From: Purshia tridentata
Taxonomy: Eukaryota > Streptophyta > Magnoliopsida > Rosales > Rosaceae
Direction of reading: 5' to 3'
DNA: 64,000 nt
Assembly (NCBI GenBank): GCA_003254885.1
Contig: QANT01005665.1
Location: 1-64,000 of the forward strand
Shown here one piece after another: positions 24,164-38,202 of the stretch; position 1 is the stretch's first letter; every line of letters begins with the position of its first letter. Below the pieces are notes generated by a model. That model did not search any database, was not told the origin of the DNA, and saw nothing but the letters and a program-made list of their open reading frames with translations. The position numbers and the translations under genes were made by a program.

Positions 24164-25034
24164 CTAACAGGGATACTGGCATTGACACAATTGAAGTGCA
24201 GGGCCAAGAGTGTCACAAATGCCAATACCACCAGCATGTTTGGATGCACATTTTTGAGCACAACACTGTTGATTGCAATTGGAACTGCAAGGGCCCAAGC
24301 CCAGATTGCATCTTCCTTTTGGTGGAGGACTGCACTGATAGAAGCAATTGCATGAGTTTGTTTTATCACAAGTTCCTGTGCCTCCTGGATGTCTACCAAT
24401 GCACACTTGGTTGCAATCGATGCCTTCACAAGAACCCACCATTTCCGAGCATACTTCTGCCTTCACCAACATCCCCATTATTGTAACTGCATATTATCAC
24501 ATGCAATTTTGTGTCATAAAATGTGTCAAAACCATTAGGCCACATAATGTATATGCTGCTAGCTTGCTAAGCAACCCCTAAACAATGAACTTCCCCAAAA
24601 AGCTCTTTAAATTATAATAACAACAAATAATGTTAAAGACACCAAATTTGTTCACTAAATGATTTGTCAGTACATATTTCATCTTACTTGTTAAAAATAA
24701 ATAAATAAGATCCAGAATAGTTTTAGCTTTGAATAAATGAATTATGTCACGTTATTTGATAAATATAATTTGATCAAGAACAGACGAAAGTACTCAAAAT
24801 ATATTTTAAACACATCAGCATTATACCATATTTCAAAAAGAAAGCCACACTGGATCATATATATATGTCAACTTGTGACATATATTGGGAAAAGAATAAG
24901 TAAAAGGCAGGGATTTTTATATACAATATGTCCATGGGGAAGCTGATCAATATATATATACCTGATGCAAAAACAAGGAGACGAAGCTGAGTGCAAGATG
25001 TGAAGGCCATGGAGGAGAGCTTGGTGTTCTTCAT
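24164..25034 (-). CDS. Two-domain defensin-like secreted peptide, copy 3
   Basis: Exon 1, 24962-25034 (MKNTKLSSMAFTSCTQLRLL, signal peptide), and exon 2, 24164-24486. Both 8-cysteine domains are complete: VCSEMVGSCEGIDCNQVC through CNCFYQC, then GPCSSNCNQQCC through LCQCQYPC. Same gene plan as copies 1 and 2: a 73-bp first exon, a phase-1 intron and the same acceptor. It is closer to copy 2 than to copy 1 in domain 2, so this pair is probably the younger duplication. TATA-like box at 25124-25132. Confidence 0.85.
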
Positions 25035-25123
25035 TCCTAAGAGACCAATAAGTTTTTGTATTGTGTTCTGTATTTCAACTTCTATCAAAATTCTGATGGA
25101 GACATAGCTTGGTATTACGAATG

Positions 25124-25132
25124 CATTTATAG
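25124..25132 (-). promoter_or_regulatory. TATA box of DEFL copy 3
   Basis: CTATAAATG on the minus strand, 90-98 bp upstream of the start codon at 25034. Confidence 0.55.
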
Positions 25133-28100
25133 GGAAGAAAGAAATAAATAAGGAAGGTGTTTTAAGGTGTATTAAAACTGGTTATTCTGAGAATGGAAAT
25201 GTTACCTCTACTACATTTAACATTTTGTATGCCTTATTGGATTTAATTTGTTCTTTCTCTTTTTTTTGCAATAACAGCTTGTTTTCTTTTCTACACACTG
25301 TTTCTGGACTGCATTCAGATCAGTCTGGGTTGCATTCCTTCTTGGATAGCGCCAGCTATATTTATAGAGGACGCACAATTTAAAAAAGGAAGTATTATAA
25401 CTTCTTGTATTTTAGTATATATAATATGAACAAAAAAATTATTGCATGCGACGTAATATCACGTGTGGCATCTCTTTCATGATATATATGTGGGATCCAT
25501 TCTCATATAACTAGCCTCAGGCACGTGCTCTGCAAGTGTCCATTGGCAATTTTTTTTAATTTTTTTAATTTTTGTATTTTGTTCCAAGTTTTATAATTTT
25601 TCATCACTTTCTCTATGTTTTAAAATAATGAGATGATTTGAAAATTATTAAATTTTATTTAAATAGTTTTGTTTTACATTTATGTCTTTATATATTATAT
25701 TTAACTGTTTGTTGAATGAAAGGTATAATTTAGATAATTCCATTTTTGGTGAAGCTTGTAACACCAAAGCTCTCTCCTGGCATTATAAAATTAAAGATAA
25801 GATCCATATGTATGTTGTGTGAAACAAATATGTGATGGTCATACATAACAATTGTTTGAAAATATATTGGATTTTGATATATATATATAAATTAACGACA
25901 TTCTGAAAAGCTACTCATTAGTCCGGTGGAGAAGGAAATGGATGATAAGTGCTTAATGGTGGCTGGATGATGATATTACTTTTATAGAACAGGGATTTTT
26001 CTTAAGTTTGGGCTGACAGTTCAAAAAAAGGTACACACCATAGCAATAGTAAGGATTTGTAAAAAGGAAATCACCACAGTGACACAGATTTGATTATATT
26101 ATTGACAATTTCTACCATAAAAACACAATTTCAACACACTTTTAACCTTTAAAATAAAATATACACTTTTTCACTATTAAGATATAGATTTTTTTACTGT
26201 TGAATCTGCATATGTCATATGGTATCCGTACAATGAATGAACTTCATATTATTGATGACACATTTCACATGACTCACCTGTATAAATAAGTCTTGTCTTG
26301 TATAACATCACCATTATATGAGATAAGTGATCAATAAATGTATTGACAGGAGGCTTCCAATTAAGAACAAAACTCTCCTTCTTAATCAACAGTTTTTCAT
26401 CACATCCATGTAGACTAACAAGGAGACAGATTTGAATATAAATTGAAAAAAGTATTCTTATGCATTCCTGTACAGGATTACATCTGTTTGAAAGCCTGAT
26501 TAAAGCACCTATCTTAATTAGTATCTTTCATACCATATATTGATCCTAGGCCAATAAAAATTCTTGGTAAAGAATCTGCCAAGTAACTATTCTTATCAAG
26601 AATCTGCCAACTATTTGATTTTACATAGTAATTTTAGGACCTCAATTATTTTAGCCCACTCCACAATCATAGACAGCCCTCTCTAGCTCATGTTTAACCC
26701 ATATACTGCATTATTTCTCTAGCCCATCTGTAGCCCATATCTCAAATTTTCTCTTATTTTTTCTTAGACTGCTTATATTTTCTAACCAAAATTACCACAT
26801 GAAGGACTTTCTTTACCTCTGTTCTTCACGCACACAAGTACACAATCAGTGACTTCTTCAATTCTTCTTTTCATTTTACATTTAGTTATCTCATCTAGTC
26901 TTTTACGTCTCTTCACACATCTCTTTAGACTTGGATAAGTAATCTATAGTTTACTTGGTTTTAACTTTTAGCTGCATTATCCCCCTTACTTGGGGTTTAA
27001 ATTTGTTTTGTATATATTAGATTAATTATTATTATTTTTAATTATTATTACGATTTAAAAAAAAAATCATAAATCACAACTTAAATAATGTTGTTTTTGT
27101 ATTTACGTTGTAAAATTATTTATTGTTTGTTGTATATTTTTGAGTGGTAAATATAGTCACTTCTCCTGCCTAGGTATACTTTTTTGGACTTGTTAATGAA
27201 ATTCGTCCTTATTGTCGGACTTTTATGTATGAATTAAAAAGATTAGAAAGTTCAGCCCACCCAAAATTTATTTCCGGGCTCCGCCCCTGGTTTAGGTTAG
27301 ATGAAAATGTTTTCACAAATTTCTTTCATTGGTATAGAAATTGAAAACATCATTTTTATATTGTTTTTGCAGTATTTTCTGTTTTCCCTGATGTAGAGAA
27401 CAAAAAAAGTTAAAAAACTGTTTTTATATTATGTTGCGAAAGAATGCTGCATGGCTCAAATCGCAGTCTAGCACGTGTACAATAATGATTTGTTAGAAGA
27501 CAAAAGTTAAAAGGGACACGTGTCAAGCCGTGATTTCTTGGCAAGGAGAATGGATAATCAATGGGAATGGACCATGAAAAAGTTCGGTAATTTATTTGCA
27601 TGAACCAAAGGAAAAACAACAATTGCCTGCCAATGACTCGGTGATTCAGTCAATGAGACATCTTCCAAGAGCGCATGTTGGAGTCTACACTCTGCACCGC
27701 TGGTAGTAAAAATGGAATACTCATTGTATGGTAAGTTACCCACTAAAAGGTAAGAGGGAAAAATATAAGTAGTCAATGGCCAGGGAACCATCAGAAATTG
27801 CATCATGAGAAAAAAGATGCCTTCAATATCCAAGAGATTGAGAGAGAAGCGACAATAGAGAAAGAGTGACATGACCAAAATATAGTCCTTATTGGTGAGG
27901 ACAAAACATGGATAATGATTCAACCGTGGGTGGCTTTGTTTGATATGAAACACAACCTGAACTCAGTTTCTCCTTTTTACCTGCCCTGCAAGTGCAACAC
28001 CAAAGTGAGATGTTAGAAGCCACAAGAAGTGAGCCTTCAAAGAGAGTAAATTTGGAAACAGTGTGGGGACAAAGCTGTCTACGCTCTTCTGGGATCATCT

Positions 28101-28204
28101 TGGTTCTCTCTCTTGATTTCTAAGCAACAGACTCACAAGCATGGGCTCAGACATGTTTCCCCAGTCCCTTAATCAATAATTCTCTCCCAAGTCCCTTAAT
28201 CAAT

Positions 28205-28207
<3 letters not shown>
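25133..28207. other. Large gene-free interval upstream of the secreted peptide gene
   Basis: AT-rich. Open frames on the minus strand at 27400-28100 are short and resemble nothing I know. At 27277-27289 the wording GGGCTCCGCCCCTG matches one end of a common plant hAT-like element (CAGGGGCGGAGC), but I found no partner end. Confidence 0.5.

Positions 28208-28269
<62 letters not shown>
28208..28269. repeat. (TC)n microsatellite in promoter/5' UTR
   Basis: About 31 TC units, 90-150 bp upstream of the secreted peptide start codon. CT-rich tracts are common in plant core promoters and leaders. Confidence 0.9.
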
Positions 28270-28272
<3 letters not shown>

Positions 28273-28281
28273 CTGCAATGC

Positions 28282-28290
28282 TCTATATAT
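28282..28290 (+). promoter_or_regulatory. TATA box of the secreted peptide gene
   Basis: CTATATATA between the TC microsatellite and the start codon, about 70 bp upstream of the ATG. Confidence 0.55.
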
Positions 28291-28356
28291 ACTTACTTAG
28301 TGCTCCAACTTTTCCATCCCCAAGAATAGGAAGTTTTCATTTCAGCAGTATAAATA

Positions 28357-28980
28357 ATGAAATCTTTGTATATCATTTTCTTCTGTTTCCTTATTGTACT
28401 CTATCTTTCTTCCCATAACATCAGATCCTCTTCTCTGACTTTTCTCCCAGGAAGACAACCCATGAGAAAATTAGGCATGTCATTGACCAACAACAAACAC
28501 GAATATCAACAAATCAAGGTAGGTTTTTCAATCATGAATAACATTCTGCTCCCAAATTTTCGGGCATTGCAAGAGGATATGCCTAATTATGTGCATATAA
28601 CAGTTCCCAGACACAGCATGCCAAATTCTATTTTAAAATCAATCTTCTCAAGCACGTTATTCTTTTCACACGATACATAGAGGGAAAAATCATGATGTGC
28701 AAGTTACTCAACAGTCAGCACAGCATTGCAACTATCTGATTCTGTTTATTTTTTTTAATAAATAATTTTGTTTGTATTCTACTTTGGTTCAAAACCATCA
28801 TTGAGGTTATGCTAAATGCAGGTCACTGATGGAGAGTCAAAAAAATCGACTGTCCAAGAAATCCCAGCAGCCAACAAATATGCAAGCAGCAACAACAATT
28901 TAGACGAGCTTGTTTATCAGATTGATTACCATGGAGTGACCACTCATCCGACTCCAACACCCAGACATCCTAAGCCATAG
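28357..28980 (+). CDS. Secreted peptide precursor with C-terminal DY motif, GLV/RGF(CLEL)-like
   Basis: Two exons, 28357-28518 and 28822-28980, encode 106 residues. An N-terminal signal peptide (MKSLYIIFFCFLIVLYLSS) is followed by a variable basic middle region and a short conserved-looking C-terminus, QIDYHGVTTHPTPTPRHPKP, ending at the stop. Known family facts: GLV/RGF/CLEL hormones are released from such precursors, are tyrosine-sulfated at an Asp-Tyr and have proline-rich, His-containing tails. Here DY, HP and a PRHP tail fit, but the usual terminal HN or NN is absent (PKP instead), so assignment is tentative. It could be another sulfated peptide type. Confidence 0.6.
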
Positions 28981-29395
28981 ACCGTTAATTAACGTTCTTG
29001 ATTGAGATTTATGCAGACATGAACTTAAATTTCCCATCAATAGATTCAACATGTGATGATCAGAAAGTAATATTGATGGAAATTTTCCATATATTCATGT
29101 TTTCTTTCTTATTTTTTATTTTATGATTTTCCTTTACTCACATAGCTGTTGCTCACAATAATATCCAAGTCAACAAGGTGATGCATGACATACCTTTGAG
29201 CTATTATAAAACCTTAATTTGGCTACCTTTGGTGTAACGCCGCTCCATTAACACATGGAATAGGATTTCACCATACAAGGCAGCTGGTCCATTCCTGTCC
29301 ATCAGGGACTCACCCTGTCAGAACTAGATATAATAAAGGACAGATGCCAATACATTAATTTAGCAGGGCAGGGGGAAGCTAACATGTAAGATAAC
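28981..29395. other. Gap between peptide gene and NO66-like gene
   Basis: 3' flanks of the two converging genes. No further feature seen. Confidence 0.5.
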
Positions 29396-31088
29396 TCATA
29401 ATTCATAATGCAGTGAAACCATTCCATTCATGTATTGCTTTCTGGCCTTCCTGTATATTTCAAGCAGTATCTTATAGCTCTCTATTGCTTCCTCAAATAT
29501 CACCTTACTACAAAACCTAGATTTTAGCTGCTTGAATGCAGCTTCTACCTCATCTTTGTGTTGAATACATAATGAGAACAATTTTTTCATTCTCATGAAA
29601 GGCACATTCTGATCATGACTTGGACTGCTTTCCTCCTCCAGATTGAGAAACTGGAGCCATCTAATTCGTTGGAAGGGATCTTTGTTTTTCTGAATTGCTA
29701 ATTCCAAGCTCCTGAACACCTCCAAGAAACTTGACTCAGTATTAATTTTGTCAATCAGCTGCCAGAAAATGACTCTCTGGTAATCAAGCCAATTATGGGT
29801 ATCTGATTGCGAAAAAATTGAAGCAACCAAGCAAGCCTTCCGAAAGGTAGAATCAGAATCACCAATCAGCAGAATGGCAGCATGCAACAAATTCACAGAT
29901 ATATCATGAATAATGCCAGAGGAAGACTCAAAAGAATTATGAGCTTGTTTTTGGTAGTGATTCCAACTGAAGACTGCAACATGAACAAATCCCTCCCACC
30001 TGTAGTAAAAATCGAAACAGAGAATAGCAGAGTTAAATACTAATTTTCATCAAGTTTTTATATTTGATTCTTATCATGTTATTTGAACCATTATGTTTTT
30101 ATGTTTTTCAAAAATTAAAAAGTCGTAACAATTTCTAATTATATTTAAAAGACCAATCAGCATATTCTACTGGTTTGTTGAAATTGACATAATGGAATTC
30201 TTTTAAACCATTTTGATCCAATACAGGGTTTGAAATTGACATAACGCTAAAAACAAAATTTGGCATATTGAAGTGGATTCAAACTATATTTTGACCAGGC
30301 ATTGAACACACACGCCATCAAATTAGAAACACAAATCAACTACACTTTCTTCAATCCATATTCTATCTGAAAATAGAGATACATTCACAAAGTAATTATT
30401 TAGTTGTAAATGCCGAAACTAATACTAATTCCCAATTAGTGTTGGCAGTGTGCTTGTACTATAGAATATATAACACACATCTTAGCTTGATGGTGTGTGT
30501 CTACGTGTATCTAAATTGTATTATTTTATCTACAGTATTATGACATCTTTATCTGTTAAGGTCAAAAATTGAAATCTGCTTCAATATTACATAAAATAAA
30601 GACATGTCCATGCATCAGCTTTTCCATAGACATGGGGTCCATGAACTTGTCTCTCTGCCTCATAGAAAAAGATGCCTATTATTCGATACCATATGATTAG
30701 GTAAATAATGTGGATCAGCTCACATGCATTGTTTGAGTCTCATCTACAAGAAATATTTCAAAAAATATCACTCCAACCAATCAAAAGATTTTCCGATCTA
30801 TACAGAAGACAGTTTTAACAAAATGTGAGAGAAAGCACCAAATGTAATTAATGTGCATCAAAGACCAAAAATTAAAATTGGCCTTCTAGGAAAGTAAAAA
30901 ATGAAAATGCTGTATAGAGTAAAAAATCAAAGATAAGAAATTTGAAAAAGAACTGAGAGAGAGAAAGAGAAAGAGAAAGAGATAAAAGAGAGATGAACTA
31001 AAAGGAAAATCTTCATATGTAAGGTTAGGTGTATCACCGACATATCAGTTATACCAACTTGAACTGAATTTTGAATAAACATATATGA

Positions 31089-31131
<43 letters not shown>

Positions 31132-31232
31132 TGAATTAAAAGGAAAATCTTCATATGTAATGTTAGGTGTATCACCAACATATCAATGATACCAACTAGA
31201 ACTGAATTTAGAATAAACGTATATGATCTGTG

Positions 31233-31268
<36 letters not shown>

Positions 31269-34200
31269 CAGCATATATAATGTCATAATGTATCACCTAT
31301 GAATGATACCCAATTGAACCGCATCACGCACTTAAGTCACAACATGCTACATCTCAGACTAAGATGCAGAGGAAAGAGGCTAAATATTGTCAATCAAAGG
31401 ACCAAGTCTTCAGGGGGTTTGTATAATTGACCAACTCTTGTGTTACAGTGACCAAAGTCTCATGAACTGAATGATTAGCATATAAAATTATTTTTATAAG
31501 GACATATTGCCCGCGAAATGCTTATGAGTTAATGAAAGCTATGGGGGTATAGTAGATAGGGATACAGTCAGCACTCAACAGGAATTGATTAATATCACAA
31601 CTTGGGCATTCTGGAGATGTTATCAAAACTTCAAAAGTAAAAGTAACATTGATTAATATCATAAAAGTATACCAAAAAACCAAGTAACTTCAATACTGTC
31701 ATAAACAATGTTGCATTATTGCTCATGACCATAAGATATTTAGCATAGACCATTAATCTTTATTTTGATCTTATTCTTTAATTTTTGAATATGGTATTGA
31801 TATCACAACCAAAAAAATTGCTGCATGCCCTTATATTCTTAAAAATATTCGGTGTTTCACCCAAAAGGAAAAACAATCAAGAAATTATCTTTCTGGTATA
31901 TGCTTCTAAAAAATAGCACTTGCACATACCCATATGTGCAACATATTGAATCATGTATCTATCTTCCCTCAGTAAACTCCTAGATTACAAACATCCTACT
32001 GGAAAAACTAATTAAATAAAGAAGATCTACAAAATACACAATCTTTCATGATACAATGTCCCAAAGAAATCCAAACTCACAGGAATAAAGCAGTGAGACT
32101 CTGTGATTGATAACCAATGGTCCTACGTTCAACTCTGCCGGACTACTGATGCATGGGATTTGCAAGTGATTTCATGCATATATTTGACCAAAAGAAACAA
32201 AGGCAATTGCAACTTGATTTTAAAAATAAAAAATAAAATAAAAAAAATTAATTAATCAGCATTATATTTTAATTTTTTTCTCAATGTCAACTCATACTTA
32301 CTCAAAAGGAGGTTCAACCTCGATACCGAGTGTAAGGTGTAAGGAATAAACCGCAGACCCATCAACACTAACATTCTCCGTGCATGCCTCATGAAGAACG
32401 CCTCTGGGAATATACAAAATATCGCCTTCTCTCAGCAAAAATTGTTTGCATTCAGCCATTGAACTCTGAACTTCTGAACCATGTAGCCGATCAAGAGGAT
32501 CATACAATCGAGGTAACTGCACATTTGACTGAGGAAAAACTCTCCATTGCTTAGTCCCAGCAAGTTGGCATACAAACACACAATGGTCATCATAGTGACG
32601 AGCCAAGCCCTGGGAATTAGGTGGTGTCAAGTACATATTGGCACCTACCGATGGTTGACCAAAAAGAGATGCTAAACCATCTGCAATAGCAGCAACACTC
32701 TCAAAGCGGAACTCCATTCCACGGAGTGCAATTGTATAACCCTCTTTGCATGCTTCTTCACATTTTAAAACATCCTCAATACTAAGATAATGAGGATCTT
32801 TTATGCAGCAAGAGTCCAGACTGTTCTGAAAGAAATGCACCTCCTTCAGGTGGCTTTCTGTTCTAACAACCCGAATGTCCTGCTGGTAGACTAGAGGACA
32901 ACCCAATTTACTTTTCACCTCCTCCAGGAAAGCAAGGATATCTAATTCGTCTGAAGCAATAGGAAGACAAGAAACCATCCTTTGAAGGAAAGAAGAAAGA
33001 AAGAAAGGAAACGTTCCCAATGAGTTTCGCAACCGTACAAATGGACCAAAAATGTCATCCTCTTCAAATAAAGCCCTTGCTGACAGCCGCCGCACAAGAA
33101 AGGGTGACACCTCCCAGTGGTTTGACACAAAATCTTTGAAACCAGACTCAGTGAAACCAAATATACCTCTTTCAATCACGTGGAAAGGCAGAGGAGTGAA
33201 AAGCTGAGAAGCACAAATAGACAGCCTAAAGAGACTTTCAGCCATATGACTAATCTTAATGTTGCTAATATACAAGTGTCCCCCTATTCTAGACTCCAAT
33301 GGGTTTGTGAGTAGCATTTCATTACGCACTTTCGCCCACAGCTTTCTCATAAATTCAAAGAAAGCTTGAAAGAGGTTTCTTGGGATGTTCTCCAATTGTT
33401 CAATGTTACAGGTGTTGATGAGAATAATTGCAGCATTAAGCAGTGATACAGAAAGTTCATCTCCCTTAAACCCAATATTCAGAGAAGTAATGCCATCATT
33501 ATCCGCAGAGACAGAGCACAAAGTGACTGAAGTTGTTGAAGATTTAGGAATCTGAAGAAACCCAAACCTACGAACCTAAGCCATGTCAAGTCAAGTTATT
33601 GAAAACAAGAAAAACTGAAAGAGGAAAATTTGAAACTAGTCCTTTTTGTTTCAATTAAAGACTTTCGATTTTTAGAAATATAAGCGAGCAGTGCTCACCA
33701 CCACTCGAGGTCGAGGGGAGTTTGGAACACTACTCGAAAGGAGCTCGAATCCTACTTGAAGGTTATATTTCTAAAATTCTATAAAAATATTTAATATATC
33801 TTCAAATGTCCCAAAGTTTAGCTACTTTTTTAAATTTCTCAAAATGAAGGTGAGAAAGATAAGTGTTGGGTTGGGCACTCACAGAAGCCTGGGAAGCGCA
33901 GAGAACTGGACCAAACGGCGTCGTCCAACGCAGGTAGTGCACAAATCAAGAAGAGCATTGCAGGCAGCCATTGAGAGCGTGGTGTTGGAGCTACCCAATA
34001 GGAAGAGCAAGCCTTTGACGATGCTATGATCGGAAGCAACCCTCTGGTTCATCTCCAGGGACAGCAGGGCGGCGGACCCCACCATCTCCGCCGCACGGGA
34101 AGCTATTGCGGCGGAGCTGAAAGTGAGGAGAGTTGGGAGCAGAGAGAGGACGGGGTTGCTGTGGACAGAGTGGCTGAGTTTGTTCAAGCATTTCTTGATT

Positions 34201-34328
34201 AAGGGTCGGAGGGAGTGGGGATTGAGAGATGAGAGGGCTGCCAGTAAGACGGCGAAAGCGGCGTCGTCGTCGTCGCTTATAATATCATTGGGTTCCGATT
34301 TCCTTCGTTTTTTGCTGCGCTTCTCCAT
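29396..34328 (-). CDS. JmjC-domain ribosomal oxygenase (NO66/MINA53-like)
   Basis: Fe(II)/2-oxoglutarate oxygenase of the ROX group, expected to hydroxylate ribosomal-protein histidines in the nucleolus (family knowledge; histone demethylation has also been claimed). Exons: 33883-34328, 32302-33567 and 29396-29999; phases agree and give 771 residues. The N-terminus is basic, nuclear-signal-like (MEKRSKKRRK), followed by helical sequence. The JmjC core in exon 2 has the metal-binding H-x-D in ARHYDDHCVF, LAGTKQWRVF, and a distal His in YIPRGVLHEA. A winged-helix-like C-terminal part is in exon 3. Another in-frame ATG lies at 34379; I prefer 34328 because MEKRSKKRRK is a natural start. The 2.3-kb second intron holds a minisatellite. 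Confidence 0.87.
30991..31300. repeat. Minisatellite of about 138-bp units in NO66-like intron 2
   Basis: Unit beginning GATGAAYTAAAAGGAAAATC and ending in a GT/GA dinucleotide tract occurs at 30992 and 31130, with a third degenerate partial unit to about 31300. Confidence 0.8.
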
Positions 34329-34652
34329 TTTTGTTGCTAATAAGTGAATGAGGACTTTGTTAGACGATGACAGCAACAAATGCTTTGCATTGCTTATTAC
34401 ATTTACGGGTTATGTTTATCAGTTTATGTTTTGATGAATTTACATTTACCCAGGTTAATGTAACAAAAAAAACAGAACTTAATAGTTTTTTATTTATCAA
34501 ATGATATTAGGATGATGATTTGAACTCATACTACTTTGGATGTATAGATAAATGCAAGAGTTATAAATTCTCTATTTTAAGTTGTTACTTTAAGATGTAA
34601 CATATTAAACGGTTTATTTTTCATATTTGTCCATTTTGTTGGTGGTCATGGG

Positions 34653-35327
34653 TAGGAGTGCACAAATATACTGAAAATCTGCTTACCGATTTGCAATTTG
34701 TAAATATTGTATCGATTCAATTTCAACTTTTCATTTATAGATATTGATCCGATCCGATCCGTAATTTGTGGATCCGATATGGATATCAATATTGAAAACC
34801 ACGAATATATTCGATTTGATCTGTAAATTATATATATTAAATTATTAAATTGTTTATATATGTTTTTTTTTTTGGCCAAGAAATTGTTTATATATGTTTA
34901 TATATGTTTACTTATAGAGTAAATTAAAGTCTCTATTATAGTTTATAATACTATATAGTTTAAGTTTAGGGTATTTTAAATTAGATTGACAATGAAATCT
35001 ATTACAAAAATTATAAATATACATAGTATATAGTTTAATTGGACTACTAGAAAGTAGAAAATTGTTATGTTTGAGGCTTGTCTTAATTTCTGAATTTTAT
35101 GTTGTGTAACTATTGAATTTCAGGGATGATTTTCATGTTGTGTAATTGCTAAATAATTTTTATGTTATTATTTGGATATTATCCGTTATTCGATCTGATC
35201 CAATTTGATTTTGTAGATATCCGAATTTGTGGATCGGATATGGATCTGAAAATGACTATAACGCAAATTGTGAATTAGATATTAATATTGGTTTGTAGAT
35301 TGGATAACCGATCCGTGTGCACCCCTA
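34653..35327. mobile_element. hAT-type MITE, copy 2 (inverted relative to copy 1)
   Basis: 675 bp, ends TAGGAGTGCACA and TGTGCACCCCTA, flanked by a perfect 8-bp target duplication GTCATGGG (34645-34652 and 35328-35335). Body is the reverse complement of the element at 10777-11459 along its length, with substitutions and indels. It lies about 325 bp upstream of the NO66-like start codon. Non-coding. Confidence 0.9.
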
Positions 35328-35335
35328 GTCATGGG

Positions 35336-36694
35336 TGCAACTTAGGAGTGAGTGAGTTCATTTCGATTCAGCTTGATTTTAAGGCAAAACCTCCATTAAA
35401 AATTAAAAACTCCTCACAACCAACCTAAATCCTATTGGTTTGGATTAGCACTTCTTTTATATTAAAAACATTTAGAGTTCAAATGTCCAAAAATTAGAAA
35501 AACTAGTCACAAATTCCTCTCTATTTGGAGCACCTTAATATGAACTAATTTACGAATAAAGATCCCTTATTCATTTCCCTACTATGCATTAATATTGGTC
35601 ATCAAATAAAAAGTAGAGAGAAAGAAAGAGATACTTTTAACATTTTTTTTAGAATTTGAGTAGTATTCGAGATTTTATCAAGAAGTACTTGAACTCCCAT
35701 CAAGTATCGCTTGAACTCTATTAAGTAATACTCGTGGGGGTTCAAGCATTTCTCAATGGGAACTTGAGAGTTATTCAATGGCTAAATTTTTATATTCTAA
35801 AAAAATGGTCAAACGACTTAAATGAAAAGAAAAAAAAAGGTTCATTTTAAAATTTCCCCGAAATACATGCCAATAGTTTTATTTTTATTTTTATTTTTAT
35901 TTTCTTAGACATCAGCACCTGTGTATGTAAATTGCAAGTATCAATGCTACTAATACCTGCCTAATAAGATCTTTCTCCCAAGTTATACAACCTAAGAGAA
36001 GGCAACCCAAAATCATGCTGCCACATCTAAGTGAGTTTCTTTTGGTGACATCTACCTGAAAGCTAGATGCTTATTAGACAATGGCACTTCACTCAATATT
36101 AAGTGCCAATGTGACTAATTCATTGGCATGCCCTTCTTTTATGATCATCCCTCTTTTTTGTTTTTCTTAAATAAGAAATAGAATATATAAGTTGAACTCT
36201 AAATTCCGAAAATAGTTAATTATACCCACAGTATTAATATGAAAAATACAAGTATATGGTTCTTTTACTCAAAATGGAAGGTTCAGATTGCAGAAGTGAA
36301 CAAGCAGAGAGCAGCCACCAACTGCAAGTAATATTGTATCCCAAAGATGATTCTTTCATTTTTTATTCAAGAGGATCATGCTATAAACTCAACGAGCCAC
36401 TACTTTGTGTTTTGAGTCTTTTGACTGACTGTGTTTGTCAGCCTCTTCTGTTAGTATTCATGTCTGCAATCCACACCAGTATTTTAAACATCCAAATGAA
36501 GCAATCTTACAAATGCCAATGAAGCAATCTGCCAATCTTCTGTGTGTTACTAAAACATCATAATTCAAAAGTGCATGCTAAATGTAAAATTCACTACCAT
36601 ACCCAACATGTGAGGGAAGGAGTTATTTTAAAGGCGCTACATTCATATTTTCTCCTGAAAATAGCTATCAGTTTCTGGTTATTGGTGATTCAAT
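35336..36694. other. Gene-free interval
   Basis: AT-rich, with an ATTTTT-type repeat near 35880-35903. No gene recognised. Confidence 0.5.

Positions 36695-38202
<1,508 letters not shown>

Noticed and set aside
27240-27291. hAT-like end GGGCTCCGCCCCTG
   Set aside because: Only one end found, so no element could be delimited.
27400-28100. Overlapping minus-strand open frames of 70-130 codons
   Set aside because: No family resemblance, no splice support, composition like spacer; lies in the flank of the peptide gene.
32085-32165. tRNA or SINE-like B-box wording (GGTCCTACGTTCAACTCTGCCGG)
   Set aside because: No cloverleaf partner arms or A box at the right distance; lies in an intron.
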